Notes: a model not told the origin generated them from the sequence alone. DNA of 64,000 bases from Streptomyces olivochromogenes (GCF_021538895.1 NZ_JADDRL010000029.1:1-64000); one strand, 5' to 3'. Counted from the stretch's first letter, positions 6,495-15,832 are shown. Numbers and translations are program-made.

Positions 6495-9493
6495 GCCCGC
6501 ACCCCTTCGGTGAGGTGCCCGCCGAGGAACTGGGCGAGGGTGCCCACCGAGCGCAGGGCGGGCAGGAGTTGCTGTACGGAGACCTCGCCGAGGTGCGGCA
6601 GGCGGGCCTCGATGCGGTCCTTGAGCTGCATGATCATGACGGAGTCGAAGCCGAGGTCCTCGTAGAAGCGTGCGGAGTGCACGACCTGTTCCAGGGGGTA
6701 CGAGCCGACCTCCGCGACCGCGTCGATCACCGCGGCGAGCACGGGGTCACGGTCCCGGGACACCGGGTCGGTCGTGGCCGGTTCGGCGGGCTCGGCCAGC
6801 GGGGACGTGGGGCGTGGTGGCGTCGCCGCGGGCCGGGCCGCGGGGACCTGCTCGGTGCGCGGGGCCGGCGGGGCCGTCCAGTAGCGGTGCGCGGTGGAGA
6901 AGGAGTAGCCGCGCAGCTTCTCGCCGGAGCCGGCCGTGACCTCGGGGTCGTACAGCCGCTCCCAGTCGGGGTCGAGCCCGGTCCGGTACAACTGCGCGAC
7001 GAGTTCGGCGAGTTCGCTGCCGCCGGCCTCCGGTCCGGGCGCCGGGTGCAGGAACTCCACGCTCGTGGCGAGTCCGGCGCGTCCGGCGAGCGGCAGCAGC
7101 TGGGGGCGCGGCCCGATCTCCACGAGGTGGGTGGGCGCGCAGACCGTCTCCAGGTCGGCGAGGGCGTCCGCGAACAGCACCGGCGACTCGGCCTGGGCCG
7201 CCCAGTAGTCGGCGTCCATGCGCTCGGTGTCCGCGAGGAGTCTGCCGTACCGGGTGGAGAAGACCGGGATCTCGGGCGTCCGGGGTTCGGTGCTGCCCGC
7301 CGCCGACCTGAGCCGGTCGAGCACCGGCCGCACCAGCGGCGAGTGGAAGGCGGCGGGCGCCTGGAGGTCACGGGCGCGTACCTGCGCCTCCTCCAGGGTC
7401 TCGGCGATCCGGGCGAGCGCCTCGGCGGTGCCGGACAGCACGGTGTCGCGCGGCCCGTTGAGCGCGGCGATGTGGGCCTGCGGCTCCTCGGCGAGCAGTT
7501 GCCGCAGCGCGTCGGGGCCGGCCTGCACGGAGAGCATCGCGCCGCCCTCCGGCAGCCCGTGCATCAGCCGGCCGCGCGCGGCCACCAGGTGCGCGGCCTC
7601 GTCGAGGGTGAGCACCCCGGCCGTGACGGCGGCCGCGAACTCGCCGACGCTGTGCCCGAGCACGGCGGCGGGCCGGATGCCGAACGCGGTGAGGGTGGCG
7701 GCGAGGGCGTATGCGACGGCGAACAGGGCGGGCTGGGTGAGGTCCCCGGCCACGCCGCGCTCGTCGCCGGCCAGCAGCAGGTCGCGCACGGAGGTGTCGA
7801 CGTACGGCAGCAGCGCCGCGTCCGCCGCGTCGAGGTGCTGCCGGTAGGCGGCCGACTCGCGGTACAGGCCCGCGGTCATGCCGGCGTACTGGGCGCCCTG
7901 GCCGGTGAACAGGAAGGCCACGGACGGCCGGCTCCACGGCCGGTGCGCGACCTGCTCGGGCAGTCCGCCCGCGGCGGCCTCGCGCAGCGCGCCGGCCAGT
8001 TCCTCGGTGTCCCGGGCGGTGACCGCGAAGCGGTACGGCAGGCCGGTCTTGACCCGGTTGCTCTGCCGGCACAGCGCGGCGGCGGCCGTGCGCGGGCGCC
8101 GGGCGACGGCGTCGGCCTGCTCGGTGAGGTTGCGGATCAGGGCGCCCGGTGTGTCGGCGGTGAGCGTGAAGACGCCGGCGCCGGGCCGGGCGCGCTTGGC
8201 GGTGGTGCGCGGGGCGGGGCGCGGCGCGGAGCCGAGGACGGCATGCGCGTTGGTGCCGCCCATGCCGAAGCTGGAGAGCCCGGCGACGACGGGTCCGGGC
8301 GGCAGCCGAAGCGGTGACTTCAGCAGTCTGAGGCCCCGCTGGGCGAGCCTGAGCTGGGGGTTCTCGCGGTCCGCGAACCGGCTGGCGGGCACGATCCGGT
8401 GGTGCAGCGCGAGGGCGACCTTGATCAGCCCGGCGATCCCGGCGGCGCCCTCGGTGTGCCCGAGGTTTCCCTTGACGGAGCCGATCGCGCAGGGCTCGGC
8501 GCGGCCCTCGCCGTGCAGGCTGCCCAGGGCGGCGCACTCGATGGTGTCGCCGAGCGCGGTGCCGGTGCCGTGCGCCTCGACGAAGGTGACCTCGCGCGGC
8601 TCGACCCCGGCGCGCTTGCAGGCGGTGGCCACGACCTGTTCCTGGGACCAGCGGTTGGGCGCGGTGATGCCGTTGCTGCGGCCGTCCTGGTTGACGGCGG
8701 TGCCGCGGATGACGGCGTAGATCCGCTGTCCGTCGGCGACGGCGTCGGACAGCCGGCGCAGCACGACGAGGCCGACGCCCTCGCTGCGGCCGATCCCGTC
8801 GGCGAGCGCGCTGAACGGCTTGCAGCGCCCGTCGGCGGCGGCGAGCCCCAGCTGGTGGTAGACGAGCCCGAGCGCGGGCGACATGACGAGGTTGACGCCG
8901 CCGGCGAGTACGGTGTCGCACTCCCCCGACAGCAGCGCCCCGACCCCGAGGTGCACGGCGACGAGCGAGGACGAGCAGGCCGTGTCGACGGCCATGCTGG
9001 GCCCGGTGAAGCCGAGTTGGTAGGAGATCCGGTTCGCGGTCATGCCCGCGCTGCTGCCCGCGCCGAGCTGCGGCGTCACCCGGTCGTAGTCGCCCAGGTG
9101 CAGCCGCCCCCACTCGCCGCCCATCACGCCGACGTAGACGCCGGTGCCGCTGCCGGCCAGCGAGCCGGGCGCCACGCCCGAGTCCTCCACCGCCCGCCAC
9201 GCGCTGTGCAGCAGCAGCCGCTGCTGCGGGTCCATGGCGGCGGCCTCGCGCGGCGGCACGGAGAAGAAGTCGTTGTCGAACACGTCGGCGCCGTCGAGGA
9301 ACCCGCCGCGCGCCAGCCCGGCGCGGGCGGCCCCGTCGGCGGCCGGGAAGGCGGCCGGGTCCCATCGCTCGGTCGGTACGTCCCCGATCGCGTCGCCGCC
9401 GCGCAGCAGCAGCTCCCAGTACGCGTCGGTGTCCCGCGCGAGCGGAAAGGCGCAGTCGATCCCGACGATCGCGACGCCGTCGCCGTACGCCAT
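6491..9493 (-). CDS. Type I polyketide synthase, KS-AT-ACP
   Basis: 1000 aa from ATG 9493, which shares one base with the upstream ACP stop (TGATG). KS: Cys173 (DTACSSS), His308 (EAHGTGT), His346 (KGNLGHTEG). AT: GHSVGEF with Ser615 and an AFH motif at 715-717 where malonyl-specific ATs carry HAFH, so malonyl-CoA is the predicted extender. A C-terminal ACP has Ser951 in LGFDSVMIMQL. There is no KR, DH, ER or thioesterase. The product of one cycle should therefore be a beta-ketoacyl chain held on the ACP, released by another enzyme, plausibly the KASIII-like protein with glyceryl-ACP. The starter is likely passed from the discrete ACP at 9493-9792. Confidence 0.95.
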   Translation of the reverse strand: MAYGDGVAIVGIDCAFPLARDTDAYWELLLRGGDAIGDVPTERWDPAAFPAADGAARAGLARGGFLDGADVFDNDFFSVPPREAAAMDPQQRLLLHSAWRAVEDSGVAPGSLAGSGTGVYVGVMGGEWGRLHLGDYDRVTPQLGAGSSAGMTANRISYQLGFTGPSMAVDTACSSSLVAVHLGVGALLSGECDTVLAGGVNLVMSPALGLVYHQLGLAAADGRCKPFSALADGIGRSEGVGLVVLRRLSDAVADGQRIYAVIRGTAVNQDGRSNGITAPNRWSQEQVVATACKRAGVEPREVTFVEAHGTGTALGDTIECAALGSLHGEGRAEPCAIGSVKGNLGHTEGAAGIAGLIKVALALHHRIVPASRFADRENPQLRLAQRGLRLLKSPLRLPPGPVVAGLSSFGMGGTNAHAVLGSAPRPAPRTTAKRARPGAGVFTLTADTPGALIRNLTEQADAVARRPRTAAAALCRQSNRVKTGLPYRFAVTARDTEELAGALREAAAGGLPEQVAHRPWSRPSVAFLFTGQGAQYAGMTAGLYRESAAYRQHLDAADAALLPYVDTSVRDLLLAGDERGVAGDLTQPALFAVAYALAATLTAFGIRPAAVLGHSVGEFAAAVTAGVLTLDEAAHLVAARGRLMHGLPEGGAMLSVQAGPDALRQLLAEEPQAHIAALNGPRDTVLSGTAEALARIAETLEEAQVRARDLQAPAAFHSPLVRPVLDRLRSAAGSTEPRTPEIPVFSTRYGRLLADTERMDADYWAAQAESPVLFADALADLETVCAPTHLVEIGPRPQLLPLAGRAGLATSVEFLHPAPGPEAGGSELAELVAQLYRTGLDPDWERLYDPEVTAGSGEKLRGYSFSTAHRYWTAPPAPRTEQVPAARPAATPPRPTSPLAEPAEPATTDPVSRDRDPVLAAVIDAVAEVGSYPLEQVVHSARFYEDLGFDSVMIMQLKDRIEARLPHLGEVSVQQLLPALRSVGTLAQFLGGHLTEGVRA

Positions 9494-9792
9494 CACCGCT
9501 CCTCGCGCGCGTCGGCCACCGCCAGCTCCGTCGCCAGGAAGCCCAGCAGGCTCTGCACGGTGGGGTGGTCCCACAGCAGGGTCGGCTCCACCACCAGGCC
9601 GAACTCGTCCTCCAGGTCACCGCACAGGCTCAGCGCGCACACCGAGTCCATGCCGTACTCGGCCAGCGGCACGGTGGGGTCGATGGTCTCCGCGTCCCGG
9701 CCCAGGTAGAGCGCGACCCGGTCGAGCAGCCAGCCGCGCGGCAGGACATGGTCGGGTACGGGGGACGGGGTCTGCCTGGTCGGTACGTTCAT
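9493..9792 (-). CDS. Discrete acyl carrier protein for the starter acyl chain
   Basis: 99 aa. Ser50 in LAEYGMDSVCAL is the phosphopantetheine site. Start ATG 9792 is chosen for the AAAGGCG 8 nt upstream. An in-frame ATG at 9852 overlaps the dehydrogenase stop (ATGA) and would add 20 Pro/Arg-rich residues. Its place after the acyl-AMP ligase and dehydrogenase suggests that the ligase loads a fatty acyl group here and the dehydrogenase desaturates it before hand-over to the PKS. Confidence 0.9.
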   Translation of the reverse strand: MNVPTRQTPSPVPDHVLPRGWLLDRVALYLGRDAETIDPTVPLAEYGMDSVCALSLCGDLEDEFGLVVEPTLLWDHPTVQSLLGFLATELAVADAREER

Positions 9793-9848
9793 GGCCGAAC
9801 GCCTTTCGGTGGGATTCGCCGGGCCGGGACGCGGGGCTTGGGCCGCGT

Positions 9849-11579
9849 TCATCCCGGCAGCGGGGTGTCGTAGAGGTCGTAGCTGCGGCGGTCGCTGAAG
9901 CGCAGTTGCACCTCGTGGCGGACCCGCAGTTCGCACTCGGCCGGCAGGTCGGGCGCGGGGGCGCCGAGGCGGCGGGCGATGCGGTGCAGCGCGGCCGCGG
10001 CCCAGGCCGGGTCGGCGAGGAACGGGTCGGAGCCGTCCTGGTTGTGCCGCCACACGCCGAGCACCGCGGAGGCGGCGAGCAGATGGGCGTAGCGGTCCAT
10101 CAGCGGGAACGGCGCGGCACCCGGTTCCGGGCCGAGGGCGAGCACCCGGGCGCGCAGGTCGCGGAACTCGTCGACGAGGCCGAGCGCGAGGTCGCGCAGC
10201 GCGTGCTCGACGGCGCCGCGCCCCGGCGTCTCGGCGGCCACCGCGAGCAGGGTGGCGCTGAGGCTGTCCTGCCCGCAGGCCAGGCTGAGCCGCGCCAGGT
10301 CGTACGGGGGCAGCGGGTCGCGCGGCCGGAACAGGCCGGCCGGCGCCTCGTCCTCGACGAACCACGACCGCCGTGCCAGCCGCGGCAGTTGCGGGATCAC
10401 GGTGCTCTGGCAGGCGACGGACCCGGCGTGCCCCAGGGTGACGACGGGCAGGTCCCGGACGTGCTTCTGGAAGATGCCGAGGGTGCCCTCGCGGGTGTAG
10501 AAGCCGGCGCCGAGGACGATCGACAGGTCGTACATCGTCTCGGTGAGGACGCGCGGCAGCAGGTACTTCACGGCCGCCGAGTAGACGCTGGTCTCCTCCG
10601 GCAGGATGTGGATGGCCCGGGTGGCGACGGTGGCGAGGGCGTCGTACAGCAGCAGGTTGACGAAGGCTCCGGTGATGGTGGCCGCGGTGCGCTGCGAGTC
10701 GGAGCCGCCGGTGGACCAGCCGCCGCCGCGGTGCTCGTGGTCGAAGGCGACGGCGGTGCGCAGGCTGGTGTCGACGGCGGCGAGCACCATCGACGAGATG
10801 ACGGTGCGGGTGATCTGGAAGGAGCGCAGCGCGATCGGCACCCCGTCGCCGACGGGGCCGAGCAGGGCGCTCTCCGGGACCGGGCAGTCGTCGAAGTCGA
10901 CCCCGCCGAACACACAGCCGCGCAGCCCGAGCGAGGTGTGCCGGCGCAGCAGTTCGGCCCGCCCCTCGGGGAACCGGGCCGGGTCGAGCAGCAGCGCGGT
11001 GTGGCTGCGGCGGCCGGGGGACGGGTCGGTCCGGGCGAACAGCACCAGCGCGTCGGCCCGGTCGAGGTTGTTGATGACGGGCTTGCGTCCGCTGAGCAGG
11101 AGTCCGCCGTCCGCGCCGCGCCGGGCGGAGACCTGGCTGCGGACGTAGTCGTTGCTGTGGGCGGTCTCCAGCTGCGCGATGGCGGCGCGCGAGCCCTGGA
11201 GCATCTGGCCCGCCAGCGCGCTCTGCTGATCCGGGGTCCCGGCCATCCACACGTCGGCGGCGGCCATGAAGGACATGGCGCCGTATCCCATGCCGAGGCC
11301 CACGTCCCGCCGGAAGACCGGGCGCATGACGCGGACCAGGGTGTCCATCGACTCCAGGCGCCCGCCCAGTTCCACGGGCACGTATTCGTGGTGCATGCCG
11401 AACCGGTCCAGCGCGTCCTCGCCGGCCTCGCTGCGCGCGGCGTCCCGGTCGGCCTCCAGCAGGGCCGCGTAGCCGCGCGGGTTGGCGCTGTCGCCGGGGT
11501 CGCCGAGCAGTTCCTCCACGGCGGCCACCCGGCGCTGCGCCTCGGCCTCGCGTACCGGCGCGGCGGTGACGGTCACCAT
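9849..11579 (-). CDS. Acyl-CoA/acyl-ACP dehydrogenase-family flavoprotein
   Basis: 576 aa, longer than the ~380 aa of catabolic acyl-CoA dehydrogenases and similar in size to those paired with acyl-AMP ligases in natural-product loci. FAD-domain signatures include IAQLETAHSND, an HTALLLD segment, a CVFGGVDFDDCPVP strand and a C-terminal helical bundle. The likely reaction is alpha,beta-desaturation of an acyl chain bound to the neighbouring ACP. The catalytic Glu was not located with certainty. Its ATG overlaps the ligase stop by 7 nt, so translation is probably coupled. Confidence 0.87.
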   Translation of the reverse strand: MVTVTAAPVREAEAQRRVAAVEELLGDPGDSANPRGYAALLEADRDAARSEAGEDALDRFGMHHEYVPVELGGRLESMDTLVRVMRPVFRRDVGLGMGYGAMSFMAAADVWMAGTPDQQSALAGQMLQGSRAAIAQLETAHSNDYVRSQVSARRGADGGLLLSGRKPVINNLDRADALVLFARTDPSPGRRSHTALLLDPARFPEGRAELLRRHTSLGLRGCVFGGVDFDDCPVPESALLGPVGDGVPIALRSFQITRTVISSMVLAAVDTSLRTAVAFDHEHRGGGWSTGGSDSQRTAATITGAFVNLLLYDALATVATRAIHILPEETSVYSAAVKYLLPRVLTETMYDLSIVLGAGFYTREGTLGIFQKHVRDLPVVTLGHAGSVACQSTVIPQLPRLARRSWFVEDEAPAGLFRPRDPLPPYDLARLSLACGQDSLSATLLAVAAETPGRGAVEHALRDLALGLVDEFRDLRARVLALGPEPGAAPFPLMDRYAHLLAASAVLGVWRHNQDGSDPFLADPAWAAAALHRIARRLGAPAPDLPAECELRVRHEVQLRFSDRRSYDLYDTPLPG

Positions 11580-13381
11580 GCGCCACCGCCGCCGGCCGAC
11601 TGGAGCAACCCCTGCCCGAGCAGGACGTCCCCGGCCCGCACGAGCGCGCGGACGGCCGGGTCGAACACCTCGTACTCGCCGTGCACCTCGCCGGCCAGGA
11701 ACTCCCGTCGCATGAGGGTGCGTTGCACCTTGCCGCTCGTCGTGCGGCGCACGGTGCCCGGCCGCACGAGCAGCACGTTGCCCGCGGGCACGTGGAACTC
11801 CTTGCCCACCAACGCCTGGATGCGCTGGGCGAGTTCACGCAGCTGTGCCTCCTCCAGCTGCTCGCCCCTGACCTCCTGCACGAGGACGAGCTGCTCGCGC
11901 CCCGCCTCCACGGAGAACGCGGCGCCGGTGCCGGCGGCGAGCGCCGGGTGCAGGCTCTTGACGGCGTACTCCACATCCTGCGGGTAAACGTTCCGCCCGT
12001 TCAGGATGACGACTTCCTTCAGCCGCCCGGTGACATACAGCTGCCCGTCGTCGAGGACCCCGAGGTCCCCGGTGCGCAGGAATCCGCCCTCACCGCCCTG
12101 CAGCACGGCCCGGAAGGCCGCCTCGCTCTCCTCCGGCTTGCCGTAGTACCCGGCGGCCACGCTCTCGCCGCGCAGCCAGATCTCACCGACGGCCCCCTCC
12201 GGCAGCTCCCGGTAGCCGACGGGGTCGACGATACGGACGTCGAAGTCGGTGACCCGCCCACTGCTGACCAGGGTCCTGCTCTCCGCGCCCGGCTCGGCGG
12301 GCGCGACGACGTCGCGGGCGAGCGCGGCGGCGTCGGCCTCGCGCCGCAGGTACGCCTCGCCGCGCACGCCGCCCGAGACCACGAGGGTGGCCTCGGCAAG
12401 TCCGTAGCAGGGGTACATCGCCTCGGCGCTCAGGCCCGCGGCGGCGAACCGGCGGGCGAACGCGTCGAGCGTGTCGGCGCGCACCGGCTCGGCGCCGTTG
12501 AGCGCCAGCCGCCAGCGGGACAGGTCGAGGCGGCCGATCTGCTCGTCCGTGACCCGGCGCAGCGCGAGGTCGTAGCAGAAGTTGGGACCGCCGCCGATGG
12601 TGACGCCGTACCGGTCGATGGCCTGCAGCCAGCGCACGGGGCGCTTGATGAACGCGGTCGGCGAGAGCATCACGGACGCGCTGCCCAGCCAGAGGGGGTG
12701 CAGCAGATGCGCGATGAGCCCCATGTCGTGGTACAGCGGCAGCCAGCCGCCGAAGCGGTCGTCGGCCGTGGTCCCCAACACCCGTTGCAGCGCGGCCTCG
12801 TTGGCCATCAGGTTCCGGTGGGTGACCATCACACCGCGCGGCTCGGACACGGAACCTGAGGTGTACTGCAGGAAGGCGAGGTCGTCGGGCCGGGTCGCGG
12901 GCGGCTGCCAAGCGTCCTCGCCGGTCTCCCCCAGGGCGTCGCTCGCCACGCACACGACGTCGTCGCGGCCCTCGGTCGCCAGCCACAGCGCGACGTCCGG
13001 CGCGCTCGCCCGGTCCGTGAGCACGACCGGCGCCTTGCAGTCGCGCAGCATCGCCGAGCTCCGCCCGAGGCGGCCCTTGACACCCCCGTCGGGCAGCGGC
13101 GCGGGTACGGCGACGGCACCGCTGTAGAGGCAGCCGACGAACGCCTTCAGGAACTCCAGGCTGCCCGGGTACATGAGCAGCACGGGCCGGCCCTCGACCC
13201 CGTGCGCCCGCAGCGCCCCGGCGACGCGGCGCGCCGCGCGGTCCAGTTCCCCGTACGTCAGCCGCTCGGCCTCCGGGCCGTCCTTCGCGTCGCGGAGTTG
13301 GATGTGTACGTCATCGCCCGCGAACTCGGCGCACCGCGCCCGGACGAGGTCGGTGAAAGTGGCGAAGCGTGACAACTGCAT
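11573..13381 (-). CDS. Fatty acyl-AMP ligase (FAAL), first gene of the operon
   Basis: 602 aa. ANL-superfamily motifs are visible: LQYTSGSVSEPRGV (P-loop, near 170), PLYHDMGL, NGAEPVR, YGLAEATLV, a TGDLG strand, and the C-terminal TTSGKVQR lysine. The NGAEP and YGLAEATL signatures are those of FadD32-like FAALs, which pass acyl-adenylates to ACPs rather than CoA. ATG 13381 abuts a GAGGGGG sequence; TTG at 13375, two codons in, has better spacing to it and may be the true start. The operon promoter should lie in 13382-13500, where I saw no convincing -35/-10 pair. It supplies the starter acyl chain to the discrete ACP. Confidence 0.92.
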   Translation of the reverse strand: MQLSRFATFTDLVRARCAEFAGDDVHIQLRDAKDGPEAERLTYGELDRAARRVAGALRAHGVEGRPVLLMYPGSLEFLKAFVGCLYSGAVAVPAPLPDGGVKGRLGRSSAMLRDCKAPVVLTDRASAPDVALWLATEGRDDVVCVASDALGETGEDAWQPPATRPDDLAFLQYTSGSVSEPRGVMVTHRNLMANEAALQRVLGTTADDRFGGWLPLYHDMGLIAHLLHPLWLGSASVMLSPTAFIKRPVRWLQAIDRYGVTIGGGPNFCYDLALRRVTDEQIGRLDLSRWRLALNGAEPVRADTLDAFARRFAAAGLSAEAMYPCYGLAEATLVVSGGVRGEAYLRREADAAALARDVVAPAEPGAESRTLVSSGRVTDFDVRIVDPVGYRELPEGAVGEIWLRGESVAAGYYGKPEESEAAFRAVLQGGEGGFLRTGDLGVLDDGQLYVTGRLKEVVILNGRNVYPQDVEYAVKSLHPALAAGTGAAFSVEAGREQLVLVQEVRGEQLEEAQLRELAQRIQALVGKEFHVPAGNVLLVRPGTVRRTTSGKVQRTLMRREFLAGEVHGEYEVFDPAVRALVRAGDVLLGQGLLQSAGGGGAW

Positions 13382-13500
13382 CCCCCTCGCATGTCCCGCA
13401 TGGTTCGCGTATCCATGTCGGAGGGATCGTCCGGCGCCGGCCTAAAGGGGCGCTTGCATGCACATTCCAGGGAAATCGCGAAGCGTCCGCGCGGGCGGTG

Positions 13501-14508
13501 TCAGCCGCCGGGCCGGGGCGGTGCCGTCGTGCCGCGCACTTCGAGGAAGGGCACGACGAGGTCGACCTCGCGCGGGCGCCGAGGGTCCTCGATCCGCTCC
13601 AGCAGCCGCTGGGCCGCGCGGCGGCCGACGTCGTGGCTCGCGGTGTCCACGGTGGTCAGCCACAGATGCCGCAGCCGGGAGAGATAGGTGTTGTCGTAGC
13701 CGACGAGGGAGAGGTCGTCCGGGACCCGCAGCCCGCTCTCCTCGGCGGCCGACAGCGCGCCGACGCAGGCCACGTCGTTGACCGCGAAGACGGCGGTGGG
13801 CCGCTGCGCCCGCCCCAGGAGGCGGACCATGGCCCGGTAGCCGCCCTCCTCGGTGAGGTCGCCCTGTTCCACGACCGCGCCGCCGGTCAGGCCGTGCTCG
13901 CGCACAGTGGCCTCGAAGCTGCGGCGGCGCAGCTCGCCGACCGCGCCCCGGCCGGCGATGTGGGCGATGTGCCGGTGGCCGAGCCCGATGAGGTGCTCGG
14001 TGGCGAGGCGGGCGCCGTGCTCGTCGTCGTTGGTGACGACGTCCACGCCGGGCAGGTCCGGCTCGCGGGTGCCGGCGACGACGGTGGGGACCTGCGCGGC
14101 GGCGTTCCGCAGTGCCTGGGGGTCGCGCAGGGTGCCGACGGCGATCAGGCCGTCGACCCGCAGTTCGGTGAACGTGCGGGTGAGGTCCTCGCCGAGCCGC
14201 CGGTTCAGGTGCCCGTCCGCGAGCAGCATGTGCAGGCCGCTGTCGTACAGCCGCGCGTTCAGCCCTTCGAGGAGTTCCACGAACCACGGGTTGCGCATGT
14301 CGTTCAGCAGGACGCCGACGGTGCGGGTGCGCCGCTCGCTCAGGCTGCGCGCGGCGGCGTTCGGCCGGTAGCCGAGCTCCTCGACGGCGGCGAGGACGGC
14401 CGCGCGCTTCTCGGGGCGCACGCTCTCGGCGCCGCGCAGCACCAGCGAGACCAGGGACTTGGACACGCCCGCGCGCGCGGCGACGTCTCGTATGGTCGGA
14501 GTCCTCAT
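13501..14508 (-). CDS. LacI-family transcriptional repressor
   Basis: 335 aa from ATG 14508. The N-terminus TIRDVAARAGVSKSLVSLVL is a canonical LacI HTH, followed by a hinge helix (YRPNAAARSLSERR) and a periplasmic-binding-protein fold (VGVLLNDMRNPWF...; DGLIAVGTL; GYDNTYLS). It is divergent from the oxidoreductase at 14641. The space between contains three perfect inverted repeats, so it probably controls that gene and itself in response to a sugar or polyol. The ligand is not known. Confidence 0.93.
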   Translation of the reverse strand: MRTPTIRDVAARAGVSKSLVSLVLRGAESVRPEKRAAVLAAVEELGYRPNAAARSLSERRTRTVGVLLNDMRNPWFVELLEGLNARLYDSGLHMLLADGHLNRRLGEDLTRTFTELRVDGLIAVGTLRDPQALRNAAAQVPTVVAGTREPDLPGVDVVTNDDEHGARLATEHLIGLGHRHIAHIAGRGAVGELRRRSFEATVREHGLTGGAVVEQGDLTEEGGYRAMVRLLGRAQRPTAVFAVNDVACVGALSAAEESGLRVPDDLSLVGYDNTYLSRLRHLWLTTVDTASHDVGRRAAQRLLERIEDPRRPREVDLVVPFLEVRGTTAPPRPGG

Positions 14509-14511
14509 GCC

Positions 14512-14541
14512 GTGGACCGTTCCACAAGCCTCCCCGCTTGT
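14512..14541. promoter_or_regulatory. Two abutting inverted repeats upstream of the LacI gene
   Basis: GTGGA-CCGT-TCCAC (14512-14525) overlaps ACAAGC-CTCCCC-GCTTGT (14524-14541). Both have perfect arms and lie just before the LacI start codon, where an autoregulatory operator is expected. Which of the two is bound cannot be told from sequence alone. Confidence 0.5.
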
Positions 14542-14570
14542 AAAGCCCTCCCCGACGTCTCCTGTGCCCC

Positions 14571-14629
14571 TTGACACCTGCCGGAATGAGGACTCATCGT
14601 GGGCCAGCAGGATTTTGGATCGGTCCAAA
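14571..14629 (+). promoter_or_regulatory. Promoter -35 and LacI-type operator of the oxidoreductase gene
   Basis: TTGACA at 14571-14576 is a perfect -35 hexamer; the -10 is poor (TCATCG after a 17-nt spacer). A perfect palindrome TTTGGA-TCGG-TCCAAA lies at 14614-14629, between the expected transcription start and the AAGGG ribosome site. This is a classic repressor position. The core (GGA..TCC around a 4-nt centre) resembles the repeat at 14512-14525. Confidence 0.65.
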
Positions 14630-14640
14630 GAAGGGCTGTC

Positions 14641-15795
14641 ATGGTGAATACGCTCGGCATCGCCGTCGTGGGATTCGGCTGGATGGGCCGGGTGCACACC
14701 CAGGCGTACGCGCGCCTGCCGCACCACTTCCCGGAGCTGACCGTGCGGCCGGAGCTGGTCGCCGTCGCCGACGAGGTGCCCGGCCGGGCCGAGGAGGCCG
14801 TACGGCAGTACGGCTTCGCCTCCGCCCTGCGCGACTGGCGCGAGGTGGCCGCCGACCCGCGCGTGCGGGCCGTCAGCATCACCGCGCCCAACTTCCTGCA
14901 CCGCGAGATCGGCGTCGCGATGGCCGAGGCGGGCAAGCACATCTGGATCGAGAAGCCGGTCGGGCTGACGGCCGAGGACGCCCGCGCGGTCGCGGACGCG
15001 GTCGCCAAGGCCGGCGTCCACGGCGCGGTCGGCTTCAACTACCGCAACGCGCCCGCCGTGGAGACCGCCCGCGACCTGATCGCGGCCGGCGAGATCGGCA
15101 CCGTCACCCACGTCCGCATCCGCCTCTTCAGCGACTACGCCGCCCACCCAGACGGCGCCCTGACCTGGCGGTACGAGCGGGCGCGCGGCGGCAGCGGGGT
15201 CCTCGGCGACCTCGCCTCGCACGGCGTCGACCTGGCGCGCTTCCTGCTCGGCGAGATCGAGGCGCTGACCGCCGACACCGCGGTGTTCGTCCCCGAGCGG
15301 GCCCGCCCGACCGGTGCCACCGCCGGGCACACCCGCGCCTCGGGCGGGGCGCTCGGCCCGGTCGAGAACGAGGACTACGTCAACTGCCTGCTCCGCTTCG
15401 CCTCCGGCGCCCGCGGCGTACTGGAGGCCTGCCGGGTGTCGGTCGGCGAGCAGAACAACTACGGCTTCGAGATCCACGGCACCGAGGGCGCCGTCTTCTG
15501 GGACTTCCGCCGCATGGGCGAGCTGGGCGTCAGCCGCGGCACGTCGTACCAGGACCAGCCGGTCAGCACGGTGTACGTCGGCCCCGGCCACGGCGAGTAC
15601 GGCGCGTTCCAGCCGGGGTCGGCCACGAGCATGGGCTACGACGACCTCAAGGTCGTCGAGGCGCAGCGCTTCCTGCGCTCGATCGCCGAGGACACCCCGC
15701 ACGGGGCGACCCTCGGCGACGCCGTGGCGAGCGCGGTCGCCCTGGACGCCATGAGCCGCTCCGCACAGAGGGGGTCGTGGGTGACGCTGGACTGA
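14641..15795 (+). CDS. Gfo/Idh/MocA-family NAD(P)-dependent oxidoreductase
   Basis: 384 aa from ATG 14641, with AAGGG 6 nt upstream. The Rossmann motif VVGFGWMG lies at the N-terminus, and the family signature EKPVGLT near residue 105 contains the catalytic-pocket lysine. The C-terminal dimerisation/substrate domain (GVLGDLASHGVDLARFLLG, ENEDYVNC) is complete. Typical substrates are myo-inositol, inosose or other sugars; the exact one is unknown. It is a single-gene unit, divergent from and probably repressed by the LacI protein. No sugar transporter is adjacent, which is unusual for such a regulated pair. Confidence 0.9.
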   Translation: MVNTLGIAVVGFGWMGRVHTQAYARLPHHFPELTVRPELVAVADEVPGRAEEAVRQYGFASALRDWREVAADPRVRAVSITAPNFLHREIGVAMAEAGKHIWIEKPVGLTAEDARAVADAVAKAGVHGAVGFNYRNAPAVETARDLIAAGEIGTVTHVRIRLFSDYAAHPDGALTWRYERARGGSGVLGDLASHGVDLARFLLGEIEALTADTAVFVPERARPTGATAGHTRASGGALGPVENEDYVNCLLRFASGARGVLEACRVSVGEQNNYGFEIHGTEGAVFWDFRRMGELGVSRGTSYQDQPVSTVYVGPGHGEYGAFQPGSATSMGYDDLKVVEAQRFLRSIAEDTPHGATLGDAVASAVALDAMSRSAQRGSWVTLD

Positions 15796-15832
15796 GCGCC
15801 GCGCCCCCTGTGCCCTGTGCCGCGGCCCGCCG

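Noticed and set aside
3448..6513. Very long plus-strand open frame (about 1020 codons) opposite FkbH and KASIII
   Set aside because: It mirrors the high-GC third positions of the real minus-strand genes, has no domain motif, and is Gly/Arg/Val-rich as such shadows are.
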